This document shows, one piece after another, positions 7,336 to 16,265 of a DNA stretch of 56,750 nucleotides (positions are counted from its first letter, which is position 1; every line of letters begins with the position of its first letter). Source of the stretch: JANRLJ01 sp034437895. Its GTDB lineage: Bacteria; Chloroflexota; Anaerolineae; Aggregatilineales; Phototrophicaceae. Under the pieces are notes generated by a model that did not search any database, was not told the origin of the DNA, and saw nothing but the letters and a program-made list of their open reading frames with translations. The position numbers and the translations under genes were made by a program. The DNA lies in NCBI GenBank assembly GCA_034437895.1, contig DAOTTO010000222.1, positions 1 to 56,750 on the forward strand, written 5' to 3'.

Positions 7336-8550
7336 TTAAGGGGCTTCCTCGCCGCCGACATCTTCTGCTGTTGCCTTGGGATCAATCAATTTTTCCAGCG
7401 GTTCCGGCGGTTTTTGATCTTCGGCGCGTTCCACCCGAATCGTCATTAAGGAGTCTTTCAAGATAAATCCGTTAAGGGCGGCATGTTCGGCTGCACCAAT
7501 AGTATCTGGTATAAGCAGCATATCGATCCCTAGAAGTTTTGACTTTTCAATGAGCGTCATAATTTGCTGATCGCGGGCTGCTTTGGGGGTGACATCGCGG
7601 ATGTAGATAGCCTTAATACGTGAAGGGTTAGCTTGCGCGATCTGATAATAAATTTCCGGGTCATGTTCGCCGCTGTCGCCGATGAGGATAAAAGACAACT
7701 TTGGATGCTGATTAAGCAAGGTTTGGATGAGGCCGATTTTGTGCTGCTGTGGACTATCCGCGAAGAGATGATTTTCCGTCAGACCCAAGTCCTTAAGAAA
7801 GAAAGTGCCAATCGGAATATCACGCACCTCAAAAAAATCGACAATGAGATCATAAAGATTCCAAGGGCTGTTGCTCACATAGAAGATCGGATTATAACTG
7901 CCATTCGTGCCTATTTGCAGCGCCCGATAAAATGCCGCTACGCCTTCAAAGGGTAGGCGGGTGCGAGCATTTCGTAAAAAGGTATTACGGGCTAATTTGA
8001 TGATTTCCAGAACGTCGGTTTTGATGACGGTATCGTCCAGATCGCTGATAATGCCGAATTGAGCATTGGGCGGCGGGACGACGATCTCCCCTTTAGCGGA
8101 TACATCTTCCAGCGGATGATTGCGCTGGGGGAAGTCGATCAAGTGTAATGTAATCTCATGGGTGATTTTTTCCTTCAAAAGGGCGCTTAACTCAGGCGAA
8201 TCCACTGGAATTCGGACTTCAAAATAACCTTCTTCATCGGCTGTGACTTCGATCTCAATGTCAGCAAACCGCGCTTTGACGACGGCATACGGGATTTCTC
8301 GTGACGTGAGTCGGCGGTACATATTATCCAGATTATCCCAGATCGTGTCTTCGTCTTTAGCGCTGGCGATATGCTTATCTTCCATCACGCGGCCATGAAG
8401 ATGTAAGGTATCCGGTGTGCCATGCCCAATATAGGGTAGAATCATCAAAGGGGCATGTTTTAAGCGCTGACGTAAGCGAAACTTCAGTTCATCATATTTT
8501 TCTTCGGCGTTGGTTGCGATGTGCATCAGAATCTGTTTAATCTCTGTCAT
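7336..8550 (-). CDS. App1 family protein (DUF2183, phosphatidate phosphatase-like)
   Basis: A 404-residue protein. The N-terminal part (about 35-150) is a beta-sandwich-like region containing LHGRVMEDKH. The C-terminal HAD-type catalytic domain starts with GIISDLDDTVIKTDV (about 166-180), which is the DxDxT motif of yeast App1 Mg2+-dependent phosphatidate phosphatase. FYVSNSPWNLYDLI and FILIGDSGEHDPEIY are the later App1 blocks, with GDSGxxD as the metal motif. The bacterial substrate is not established. No signal peptide is seen. AAGGAAG precedes the ATG by about six bases. A 90-base gap separates it from the HAD gene downstream. Confidence 0.85.
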   Translation of the reverse strand: MTEIKQILMHIATNAEEKYDELKFRLRQRLKHAPLMILPYIGHGTPDTLHLHGRVMEDKHIASAKDEDTIWDNLDNMYRRLTSREIPYAVVKARFADIEIEVTADEEGYFEVRIPVDSPELSALLKEKITHEITLHLIDFPQRNHPLEDVSAKGEIVVPPPNAQFGIISDLDDTVIKTDVLEIIKLARNTFLRNARTRLPFEGVAAFYRALQIGTNGSYNPIFYVSNSPWNLYDLIVDFFEVRDIPIGTFFLKDLGLTENHLFADSPQQHKIGLIQTLLNQHPKLSFILIGDSGEHDPEIYYQIAQANPSRIKAIYIRDVTPKAARDQQIMTLIEKSKLLGIDMLLIPDTIGAAEHAALNGFILKDSLMTIRVERAEDQKPPEPLEKLIDPKATAEDVGGEEAP

Positions 8551-8686
8551 GGCAGACTTCCTTGATAGATAACTGTCTATATGACCTCTTATTTTTAGAA
8601 ATTGTTAAGCCAAGATGGGGTTTTGAGGCTGTAAACAGGATAGTTACGATTATAATGGGTGTCAATCATTACTTCGGGAGAACGAG

Positions 8687-10030
8687 ATGAGCGATATCTT
8701 CGGTCTATTGGCCGTTTTTGGTTTGGTCTTCATGAACGGGTTTTTCGTCGCCGCCGAGTTTTCGTTTGTAGGGGCGCGGAGAACACGGATCGCACAGTTG
8801 GTTTTAGAAGGTGCGGCGGGTGCCAAATCTGCCCAGAACGCGATGGAACATCTCGATAGTTATATCGCGGCGACCCAACTTGGTATCACGCTGGCGAGTT
8901 TGGGCTTGGGTTGGATTGGTGAACCGGCGATCGCGCATCTGATTGAGCCGCTGCTAGAGGCTGTTTTGCCCGAAGATGCGGCTGTGACGCTTATACCGAC
9001 GATTGGGTTTGCGGTGGCGTTTTCGCTGGTGACGATGCTGCATATCGTGCTGGGCGAACTAGCACCGAAGACCATCGCCTTACAAAAACCGGAAGAAACC
9101 TCCTTAATTGTGGCACGTCCGGCGACACTTTTCTTGCAAATTTTCCGCCCAGTGATTTATGTGATGAACGGGGTCGGTAATTTTGTTGTGAGTCTACTCG
9201 GCTTTGAACCCGCTGGCGGTCATTCACAAGTGCATTCGGCGGAAGAACTGGAAATGCTGGTGCAATCAAGCCGCGAAGCTGGGTTTTTGCAGGAAAGCGA
9301 AGAACGTTTGCTACGGCGGGTGTTTGACTTTAGCGATATTTATATCGAAGAAGTGATGCAGCCGCGTGTGGATGTGACGGCATTTGCAGCGGATACGCCT
9401 TTTTCTGAACTGCTGCAAGAGATCACCACTTATCATCACTCCCGCTATCCGATCTTTGACGGCACAATAGATAAAATCGTCGGCGTACTTTATACCAAAG
9501 ATTTATTGGATGTACTGGTGCAGCGGCCTCAGCTTTTGACTGATGGAGCGCAGGAATTTCATTTGACCGCGATTTTGCGGATGCCCATCTTCGTGCCAGA
9601 AACCGCCGGATTGGATAAAGTGCTGGCGGAGATGCAGCGCACCAAAACACATCTGGCTATCGTCATGGACGAATATGGCGGCATGGCAGGTGTCGCCACG
9701 ATGGAGGACATTCTGGAAGAACTCATCGGCAAGGTGGGTGATGAATTTGACGATGCGGAAGATTTAGTCACTTTGCCAGAGACGATGCTGGATGGGTTGG
9801 TCAGCATTACCGACGCGATGGAACGCTTTGGCGAACCGGAGGATGAAATACTCTCGACGACGATAGGCGGCTATATCTCGGAACGATTGGAACGCATCCC
9901 CTTTGTTGGGGACAAAGTTACTTTTGGTCATTATGGGCTTGTCGTGGAAGAAATGGACGGGATGCGTGTTTCTAAGGTGCGCTTCTCGCGTGAGGAACGC
10001 GCAGTGAAGGGGGGTACCTCAGAAGCATAA
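8687..10030 (+). CDS. CNNM/CorC-type membrane protein (DUF21, CBS pair, CorC_HlyC)
   Basis: A 447-residue protein often annotated as hemolysin-like. The DUF21 membrane domain covers about 1-200 (FMNGFFVAAEFSFVGARRTRI, then IVLGELAPKTIAL, the conserved NGxFVxAEF and GExxPK blocks). A CBS pair at about 210-335 includes VMQPRVDVTAF, HHSRYPIFDGTIDKIVGVLYTKDLL and AIVMDEYGGMAGVATMEDILEELIG. The C-terminal CorC_HlyC domain lies at about 355-440. Relatives act in Mg2+/Na+ handling across the membrane. GGGAGA lies six bases before the ATG, and a TATAAT at 8651-8656 may be its -10 box. It is divergent from App1. Confidence 0.88.
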   Translation: MSDIFGLLAVFGLVFMNGFFVAAEFSFVGARRTRIAQLVLEGAAGAKSAQNAMEHLDSYIAATQLGITLASLGLGWIGEPAIAHLIEPLLEAVLPEDAAVTLIPTIGFAVAFSLVTMLHIVLGELAPKTIALQKPEETSLIVARPATLFLQIFRPVIYVMNGVGNFVVSLLGFEPAGGHSQVHSAEELEMLVQSSREAGFLQESEERLLRRVFDFSDIYIEEVMQPRVDVTAFAADTPFSELLQEITTYHHSRYPIFDGTIDKIVGVLYTKDLLDVLVQRPQLLTDGAQEFHLTAILRMPIFVPETAGLDKVLAEMQRTKTHLAIVMDEYGGMAGVATMEDILEELIGKVGDEFDDAEDLVTLPETMLDGLVSITDAMERFGEPEDEILSTTIGGYISERLERIPFVGDKVTFGHYGLVVEEMDGMRVSKVRFSREERAVKGGTSEA

Positions 10031-10068
10031 GGGGAGTGTGATTTCACAAATGCCCGTTTGACTTAGCG

Positions 10069-10422
10069 TTAATAGGAATCAACATCACTAGGGCGATAAG
10101 TGTGGCCTGCGCGTTCTTCGTAACGTTTGAGCATGGCTTTTTTCTGCTGTTCAGTATCCGCAGAATATTTATCAAATTGTGCGGTTTCTTCTGCCAACCG
10201 TCGATCAATTTCTTCTTTGTGGTCATAATAAAATGCCCATGCGGCATGGACTTCAGCCGGTGTTAAATTATAACCTTCACAAATACGCTCAACAGGCCAC
10301 TTGGGATCGTCAATCAATGTAGAGAGGAACTCTACTGTAACCCCTTTGTTGATGACACGATATTTTAGCGAGTTTGGTTTACGCTCAATGTAGTTAATTG
10401 GAATAATGATATGCTCGGTCAT
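10069..10422 (-). CDS. DUF433 family protein, putative antitoxin
   Basis: A 117-residue protein. The core IERKPNSLKYRVINKGVTVEFLSTLI...WPVERICEGYNLTPAEVHAAWAFYYDHKEEIDRRL follows the long form of DUF433, a winged-helix-like DNA-binding family often paired with DUF5615 PIN-like proteins. A charged C-terminal extension of about 35 residues ends PSDVDSY. The ATG at 10422 has GGAGG eight bases upstream and starts one base after the stop of the PIN-like gene, so the two form a bicistron. Here the putative toxin comes first, the reverse of the pair at 20216-20814. Confidence 0.75.
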   Translation of the reverse strand: MTEHIIIPINYIERKPNSLKYRVINKGVTVEFLSTLIDDPKWPVERICEGYNLTPAEVHAAWAFYYDHKEEIDRRLAEETAQFDKYSADTEQQKKAMLKRYEERAGHTYRPSDVDSY

Positions 10423-10423
10423 C

Positions 10424-10780
10424 TTATGGCCTCCAAATCCTATTATAAAGATCAGTTTTATAAACTGCCGCTTCATTCAAAAACAGGATCGTGTTTACAA
10501 TAAAGCTAATTGATTTACATTGATCGAACATTCTCATACAAACAATTCCAGCATGTTCACGGTCTGCTGATTGCCATTTAAAATGAAGATCACTAAAGTC
10601 TTCATCACAGGAGACAATAATACGACCTAATTCAGTTGCATAAGCGAGATGGGCTTCATCCGCTGCTTCTTCCATACGAACTTCGCTGCAATGAATAATA
10701 TCCACACCTTTATTTTTAAGCTGTTTTACTGCTTTTCGATCAACGTGAACATCTGTATAGAACTTAACTGGGTGATTCAT
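10424..10780 (-). CDS. DUF5615 PIN-like protein, putative toxin
   Basis: A 118-residue Mut7-C/PIN-like protein. It begins with VKFYTDVHVDRKAVKQLKNKGVDIIH, where the first acidic site is TD rather than the usual VD. RIIVSCDEDFSDLHF follows the VSxDxDF motif that supplies further acidic residues. Proteins of this family are predicted RNases and usually sit beside DUF433. Only a weak Shine-Dalgarno (GTAAG) precedes the ATG. It forms a toxin-antitoxin-like bicistron with the following DUF433 gene, but toxicity has not been shown for most members. Confidence 0.72.
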   Translation of the reverse strand: MNHPVKFYTDVHVDRKAVKQLKNKGVDIIHCSEVRMEEAADEAHLAYATELGRIIVSCDEDFSDLHFKWQSADREHAGIVCMRMFDQCKSISFIVNTILFLNEAAVYKTDLYNRIWRP

Positions 10781-10801
10781 ATACTTACAAAATTATACTC
10801 C

Positions 10802-10836
10802 AAAAATAAAACGCCGGAGTTATGCTTCCGGCGTTA
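10802..10836 (-). terminator. Rho-independent terminator of lpdA
   Basis: AACGCCGGA (minus strand from 10836) pairs perfectly with TCCGGCGTT (ending 10811) around an eight-base loop, followed by TTATTTTT. It lies 18 bases past the lpdA stop. Confidence 0.88.
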
Positions 10837-10853
10837 TAGTTAGGGATAGATCG

Positions 10854-12260
10854 CTACAGATTAATCATGTGGCCTTCCAAACCGTGCGCGACTTCTTTCA
10901 GCGCTTCGCTCAAGGTTGGGTGGGCGTGGACGTTGCGACCAATTTCTTCGGCGGTCAGTTCAGCATAACGCGCCAGCGTGAGTTCGGGCAGCAGTTCGGT
11001 CACATCGGGGCCGATGAGATGCCCGCCGAGCAGTTCCCCGTATTTCTTATCGCTGATGAGCTTGACAAAGCCTGTTGTTTCGCCCAAGCCATGCGCTTTC
11101 GCATTCGCCATAAACGGGAATTTAGCGACGTTAATGTCGTAGCCCATTTCACGCGCTTGCTTCTCGGTATAGCCAAAGCTGGCGACCTGCGGCTGGCAGT
11201 AGGTGGCGCGGGGGAGCATGATGTACTCCAATGCAGGCGGATTTTGTCCGGCGATAGCTTCCGCCGCGATGACCCCTTGCGCTTCCGCGACATGCGCTAA
11301 CATCAATTTCGCCGTCACGTCGCCGACAGCGAAAATATGTGGCACATTCGTGCGCCCGTGACCGTCGATCTCAATCGCGCCGCGCTCCGTCAGCTTTACA
11401 CCTGTTTTTTCCAGTCCGTAGCCTTCTGTGCGCGGGACGAAGCCGATGGCCTGCATCACTTTATCGGCTTCCAGCGTTTGCTGTGTGTTGGTTTTGGTAT
11501 CGGTTACGGTGACTTTAACATTTTTGCCTGTGTCTTCGATTTTGTCTACCCGCGTACTGGTGAGCATCTTCACGCCCATCTTTTTATAGACCTTCGCCAA
11601 TTCAGTTGAGACTTCCTCGTCTTCCAGCGGGAGGATACGATCAAGAAATTCCACTATCGTTACATTGACACCGTAATTGTGCATAATGTAGCTGAATTCG
11701 ATGCCAATTGCGCCTGCGCCCGCGATGATGATGCTCTTGGGCAGGCTGTCTTCCATGATTTGTTCTTCATAGGTGACGACGCGCTCACTCAACTGCGTCC
11801 CGGCGATCAGGCGGGTGGTTGCTCCGGTAGCGATGATGATATTTTTGAACTTGAGGGTTTCGCTTTTGCCGTCGTTAAGCTCAAGCTGGAGATTGTTGGC
11901 ATCGGTGAAGGTTGCCCAACCGTCGTAAGAGTCGATTTTGTTCTTCTTCATCAGGAACTTCACACCTTTTACGCGCCCGTCCGCGACTTTGCGGCTGCGC
12001 TTAAAGGCCGAAGTGTAATCGAGTTCAACCGTGCCAGTGACTATAATGCCAAATTCTTCAGCTTGATGTGTAAAGATGTGACCGAGTTCGGCATTACGCA
12101 GCAGCGCTTTGGAGGGGATGCAGCCCACGTTTAAACACACGCCGCCCCAATATTTTTTCTCGACGATGGCGGTTTTAAAGCCAAGTTGTGCGGCGCGAAT
12201 AGCGGCGACATAGCCACCCGGCCCCGCGCCCAATACGACGACATCATATTCTTGTGCCAT
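10854..12260 (-). CDS. lpdA: Dihydrolipoyl dehydrogenase (E3)
   Basis: A 468-residue flavoprotein disulfide reductase that reoxidises dihydrolipoyl groups of 2-oxoacid dehydrogenase complexes or the glycine cleavage system with NAD+. It has FAD-binding VVLGAGPGGY (about 8-17), redox disulfide GGVCLNVGCIPSK (about 40-52), NAD-binding GAGAIGIEF, the second FAD motif GRTNVPHIFAVGD, and the dimer-interface catalytic HPTLSE near 447. AGGAG lies about nine bases before the ATG. No E1, E2 or H-protein gene is nearby and it has its own terminator, so it is monocistronic here and may serve several complexes encoded elsewhere. Confidence 0.95.
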   Translation of the reverse strand: MAQEYDVVVLGAGPGGYVAAIRAAQLGFKTAIVEKKYWGGVCLNVGCIPSKALLRNAELGHIFTHQAEEFGIIVTGTVELDYTSAFKRSRKVADGRVKGVKFLMKKNKIDSYDGWATFTDANNLQLELNDGKSETLKFKNIIIATGATTRLIAGTQLSERVVTYEEQIMEDSLPKSIIIAGAGAIGIEFSYIMHNYGVNVTIVEFLDRILPLEDEEVSTELAKVYKKMGVKMLTSTRVDKIEDTGKNVKVTVTDTKTNTQQTLEADKVMQAIGFVPRTEGYGLEKTGVKLTERGAIEIDGHGRTNVPHIFAVGDVTAKLMLAHVAEAQGVIAAEAIAGQNPPALEYIMLPRATYCQPQVASFGYTEKQAREMGYDINVAKFPFMANAKAHGLGETTGFVKLISDKKYGELLGGHLIGPDVTELLPELTLARYAELTAEEIGRNVHAHPTLSEALKEVAHGLEGHMINL

Positions 12261-12553
12261 TGAAGTTAGACTCCTGAGATAAGCTATCAGCCGTTAGCGG
12301 TGAGCTTTTAGCAATTAGCGAAAAGGTAAACAAATCACCTGTACTCCTCAGACGCGATTGCCTGGTAGTGTTTTACCCGATTGTAGCGAAAAGTGAGGCG
12401 AATTAACACGGTAGCAGTTAGTTGAGCCTTGATAGTATACCAATAGAAAAATTGACCGAATCGGCACGAACTTATGACGCATTTGTCACATCTCCGCGCG
12501 TAGGTCGCAATATACTGTGAGGAGGTTACTGCTGTTAAAAGGAGGCATTCTGC
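12261..12553. other. Divergent intergenic region between lpdA and a secreted protein gene
   Basis: These 293 bases contain the lpdA ribosome-binding site, an imperfect AGC/TAGC-rich run at about 12283-12320 (AGCTATCAGC-type words), and two successive strong Shine-Dalgarno-like sequences (GAGGAGG near 12520, AAAGGAGG near 12539) before the GTG at 12554. I see no RNA gene or conserved riboswitch. Confidence 0.4.
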
Positions 12554-14758
12554 GTGAATCGGAATTTACCAAATAATCGTCTACAGATGGGTTTAGTGCT
12601 TGTTGGTTTGATGGCACTGCTGATTTTTTCGCCGACAGAGGCGCAAGATTTGAATTACACAACCTCATGGATCGGCAATTCCTTCAGTGGGAGTGATGGG
12701 GGTTGGGTACAGAATTTTGTTGATGGCATGTTCGTTACTCCCGATGGTACGGTTTACACCAACAGCGATTGGGACGAAAGTGGACGCGAGGTCGGCATCT
12801 ATCGAGATGGGGATGTTGCAGCGTTTAACGCTGATTTACATGGATGGGGACGGGGCGGCGGTCATGCAGTAACAGTGGATGATCGTTATTTGTATGTGAC
12901 GATGGTGCAATCGGGGTGTGATGGTGGCGATGACAGCTTAAACGAAAATGGATTACGCGCTTACCCAGAATGTGATGCGGAAGGCAACGGCCCCGTCTGG
13001 TATGCCGTCCGGCGTTATGATCGCGAGTCGCTAGACGTTGTTTCTTTTGATGCAGGCTACGGTTACGATGAGTCGCTGTTGGTTGTCGATATTGATTCAT
13101 CGGAGAGCGATGATTTTCCCCTATCAGGCTTGGCGACGCAGGACAGCGAGTTATTCGTAAGCAGTCCCTTGACGGACACCATTAAAGTCTATTCCACCCA
13201 AACGCTGGAATTTCTACGTGAGTTTGCGGTTCAATCGCCCGATGAACTTGCTTTTGATGATAATGCTTATTTATGGGTGATCCAGCGTAGAGCGACTTGG
13301 CTTCCAAAAGAATCGGGACAACTGTCGCGGATCGCCCGTTATTCGATCAATGGCGACTTACAACCGCAGCAAATTCCTTTGGACAACACGACTATTCCAA
13401 CTGCACTGGCTTTTGATAATGCCGGACGCTTGCTCGTCGCAGATAACGGTGTTGACCAGCATATCAAGATTTACGGTAATCTTGATAGCGAACCGACGCT
13501 TGTCGATACTTTTGGCGTTACGGGAGGGGTTTTCTCTGGGATTCCGGGGCAAGTCGCGCCGCTGAAGTTTCATGATTTGCAAGGCGTTGGGGTCGATGCG
13601 GCAGGCAATATTTATGTGGGCATGGGTGGATATGCTTCTGGTACAGAACTAGAAAGTTATACCGCCGCTGGTGAACGGAATTGGCGTTTACTCGGCCTTG
13701 AATTTATCGGTAGTCCGGCGGTTGATCCTGCCAGCGATGGCGTGGATGTGTATACCAAGCACGAGCATTTTGTTATGGATTATGATTTACCTGCGGGTGA
13801 ACAGGCCGTTTATGCGGGATTTACCCTCAATCCGTTCCGGTATCCTGATGATCTTCGCCTTCACCTAGACTCAGCCTCGGTGTTTTTCCGCCGGATTGAG
13901 GGACGACCTTTGATGTTCGTCATCGGCATGTATAGCAAGGAACTGCAAGTCTATCGTTTTAATCCAGTGAGCGATGGTGAAATTGCGATCCCATCAGCTT
14001 TGTTTACAAGTGAACCAATTGAGGGTGACTGGATTCCGGCGGGACAGCCAACAAGTGGCGGTTACATCTGGCGCGATGCTAACGGCAGTGGCGGGTTTGA
14101 TGTGGGGGAATACAGCACAACTTATGAGGACAATCCTTACGTGTGGGGCTGGTGGGTTGATGATGCGGGGACAGTGTGGCGTGCCAACCGTGAGGAAGGT
14201 ATCCGCGCTTTTCCGCTGCAAGGCTTTGATGACTTTGGCAACCCGATTTACACGGTAGAGTCATCCATTGAGATGCCGAACCCGCCACCTTTTAACGAAG
14301 AAGCTGGTTATCAGGGGGACATTAATCGGCTGATTTATTTCCCTGATGAAGACACGATGGTGCTGTCCGGTTATACGGCTGACTATCCCAATGAAAATGA
14401 TGACTGGGGGCAAGTGGGCAGCGTGATTTATGTCTATGAGGATTGGACGGTAGGAAACTCTGATCCCACACAAACGATTATTCTACCTTACGGCGAAGAT
14501 AATTTACCTAAAGCGATGGCAATTGCCGGGGATTACATTTTCGTCGGCTACTTGCTTGATGCGCGTATCGAGATTTTTAATCGGCATAGTGGCGATTCTG
14601 TCGGAACGCTTAGGCCAGATGAGACGGTTGGTTCGATAAGTGGTTGGCTCGATTTGCCGTATGCCATTTCTGCTTTCCAACGAGCGAATGGTGAATATCT
14701 GATCTTTGCTGAGGAGGATGCCTATGCCAAGATTATCCTTTACCGCTGGACTCCTTAA
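12554..14758 (+). CDS. Secreted beta-propeller-like protein, function unknown
   Basis: This 734-residue protein starts at a GTG eight bases after GGAGG. A signal peptide is clear (MGLVLVGLMALLIFSPTEAQ). The mature part has repeated blade-like segments. Examples are DGMFVTPDGTVYTNSDWDE, HAVTVDDRYLYVTM, YLWVIQRRATW, ALAFDNAGRLLVADNGVDQHIKIYG, GVGVDAAGNIYVGMGGY and FVGYLLDARIEIFN. This spacing of hydrophobic strand, D-x-G and strand resembles NHL/SMP-30-type propellers, perhaps two of them. No catalytic motif, sortase signal or anchor was seen. It ends convergently with the 14854-16173 gene, another secreted protein. Confidence 0.7.
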   Translation: MNRNLPNNRLQMGLVLVGLMALLIFSPTEAQDLNYTTSWIGNSFSGSDGGWVQNFVDGMFVTPDGTVYTNSDWDESGREVGIYRDGDVAAFNADLHGWGRGGGHAVTVDDRYLYVTMVQSGCDGGDDSLNENGLRAYPECDAEGNGPVWYAVRRYDRESLDVVSFDAGYGYDESLLVVDIDSSESDDFPLSGLATQDSELFVSSPLTDTIKVYSTQTLEFLREFAVQSPDELAFDDNAYLWVIQRRATWLPKESGQLSRIARYSINGDLQPQQIPLDNTTIPTALAFDNAGRLLVADNGVDQHIKIYGNLDSEPTLVDTFGVTGGVFSGIPGQVAPLKFHDLQGVGVDAAGNIYVGMGGYASGTELESYTAAGERNWRLLGLEFIGSPAVDPASDGVDVYTKHEHFVMDYDLPAGEQAVYAGFTLNPFRYPDDLRLHLDSASVFFRRIEGRPLMFVIGMYSKELQVYRFNPVSDGEIAIPSALFTSEPIEGDWIPAGQPTSGGYIWRDANGSGGFDVGEYSTTYEDNPYVWGWWVDDAGTVWRANREEGIRAFPLQGFDDFGNPIYTVESSIEMPNPPPFNEEAGYQGDINRLIYFPDEDTMVLSGYTADYPNENDDWGQVGSVIYVYEDWTVGNSDPTQTIILPYGEDNLPKAMAIAGDYIFVGYLLDARIEIFNRHSGDSVGTLRPDETVGSISGWLDLPYAISAFQRANGEYLIFAEEDAYAKIILYRWTP

Positions 14759-14790
14759 ACCATTAACTGCAATTTTAGGGATGTACCTCA

Positions 14791-14816
14791 TGGGGACGAA
14801 GAAGGTTTCGTCCCCA
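14791..14816. repeat. Short palindrome GGGGACGAA-N6-TTCGTCCCC
   Basis: TGGGGACGAA pairs perfectly with TTCGTCCCCA around GAAGGT. It lies between two convergent genes and may serve as a bidirectional terminator, although no T-run follows. Similar arms (GGG-CGAA or GGGACGA) occur in the intergenic hairpins at 32071, 38404 and 52839. Confidence 0.6.
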
Positions 14817-14853
14817 ACCCGATGAGATTATCAAGACGTGGTGTAGCGGCGTG

Positions 14854-16173
14854 TCATCCGCCGGGAGGCGGTGGGAGCGGTGGCGGTTGGCCTCCGGGTA
14901 GCTGCCCACCGGGCGGCGGTTGGGTCGTCGGTGGCCTAATCTGTGGTATCGATGTCGGTGGACGAACTGAAGGCGCTGGCATCGACCCTTGTGGCTGAGG
15001 AGGCATGGGCGTTAATCTAGTGGGATTGGGTAAGCCCGATGGCGTTAAAGGATGAGTACCATTTGGATTTGGATTGGGATTAGGCGGCTGAGCCTGTCCG
15101 GGACCTTGCGGCTGACCGGCGGTTCCACCGTTATTTCCCGGCGGTTGATTAGGTTGCACGGGCAGCGCAGGACACAGGGGCGCTTGATTGCTAGTTGGCG
15201 TTCCTTCTGGCCGTTGGAAAACACACGCCTCTCCACCAACGGAGATCGGGAGATGATCGCACGAAGGAAATGGGTCAACACCGCAGGGCGCTTCGCCATT
15301 TTGAATCCGCTCGTTTAAGCGCTGTAGCTCAGGTGGTGTAAGGGGCGTTTGCGCTTCGATTGGGCGTTCTAAGGCTCTGATGGGTAGCCGTCCGATGATT
15401 TCTTCGTCGTAGGCTTCAGGCTCGCTGACTTCACCATCTGGACGCAGCAAACTGTCTAATGCTACCCGAACTCGCGTTCCAGCGATCACCGGATGAAACG
15501 TCCCGTTAATATTCATCACGGCTGCGCCTTCAATTGTGGAGACGATCATCTCGCCTTGGGGCTGCGCTTGGAAAAGCACCGTCGAACCCATTTCGACTTG
15601 AATGTCATTGATGGTAAACGTGATTTCGCCTACACCTTCGGGGGTTTGTACGAGTAGGCCGCTGTCGGGTGCTTCGGCACAAGTCGATTCGCTCACGCCT
15701 GTCGTCAGGTAAAAGGCTTGCATGGGTGTAGTTTCACCATCGGCGATTGTCTGTGGGTCGGTAGCGTTGGTCAGTTCAACATCACCGAATAGGATAAACG
15801 TCACATTTTGCCCCGGCAACGTATCCGGCAGGCTGGTTTGCAGCCGCATCATGGCGACACCCCAACGACCTTCAAACGTGTTCATTGGGCTGAGTTCTAA
15901 GCGGGCAATGTCGTTGACATTCACAATATCGCCAACTTGCTCAAACCGGAAATCTTCAGCATCCGGTTGCGCCTCTGCTTGCATGGCGACACTGGCGTAA
16001 CAGGCTTGGTTGCGCTGGGTATCCGCACAGACTTCATCAATGGCTGCTAACGCTGCCTCGACCAGTGCCGGACAATTTCCGCTGGTCTCAGATTGGGCAT
16101 GGGCAATCTGTTGACTATTTAATAAAGGCAGAAGCAGTAACCCTGCGAAGAAGAATAAAATGCGATAGCTCAT
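14854..16173 (-). CDS. Secreted FecR-like protein with Pro/Gly-rich tail
   Basis: This 439-residue protein has a signal peptide (MSYRILFFFAGLLLLPLLNS, cleavage near AHA-QSE). An N-terminal Cys-containing domain follows (CPALVEAALAAIDEVC...QACYASV). The middle domain has FTINDIQVEMGSTVLFQAQPQGEMIVSTIEGAA and AGTRVRVALD, resembling the FecR-type beta domain with its GS-x-V and V-x-EG-x-A turns. It ends PEAYDEEIIGRLPIRALERPI. The last 120 residues are Pro/Gly/Asn-rich. The protein at 55494-56705 shares the same N-terminal Cys pattern, the same FecR-like block and a Pro-rich tail, so the two are paralogues. GGAG precedes the ATG. Role unknown; a cell-surface scaffold is possible. Confidence 0.7.
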   Translation of the reverse strand: MSYRILFFFAGLLLLPLLNSQQIAHAQSETSGNCPALVEAALAAIDEVCADTQRNQACYASVAMQAEAQPDAEDFRFEQVGDIVNVNDIARLELSPMNTFEGRWGVAMMRLQTSLPDTLPGQNVTFILFGDVELTNATDPQTIADGETTPMQAFYLTTGVSESTCAEAPDSGLLVQTPEGVGEITFTINDIQVEMGSTVLFQAQPQGEMIVSTIEGAAVMNINGTFHPVIAGTRVRVALDSLLRPDGEVSEPEAYDEEIIGRLPIRALERPIEAQTPLTPPELQRLNERIQNGEAPCGVDPFPSCDHLPISVGGEACVFQRPEGTPTSNQAPLCPALPVQPNQPPGNNGGTAGQPQGPGQAQPPNPNPNPNGTHPLTPSGLPNPTRLTPMPPQPQGSMPAPSVRPPTSIPQIRPPTTQPPPGGQLPGGQPPPLPPPPGG

Positions 16174-16265
16174 AGGTAATCTCCAGTCGTGCGGATGTGA
16201 CTTGTGTTTGAAGTGTGCATGATGTTTGTCATCCCAATATGATCTCGACGTAAATTTAATGTTGA

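Noticed and set aside
8623..8656. Promoter TTGAGG ... TATAAT before the CNNM/CorC gene
   Set aside because: The -10 box is perfect but the spacing is 22 bases, too long for a standard promoter; only the -10 is mentioned with the gene.
11679..12134. 151-codon open frame antisense to lpdA
   Set aside because: Shadow of a complete, canonical dihydrolipoyl dehydrogenase.
12283..12320. Degenerate AGCTATCAGC/TTAGC run after the lpdA start
   Set aside because: Short, imperfect and without clear period; could be simple-sequence slippage. Not called as a repeat family.
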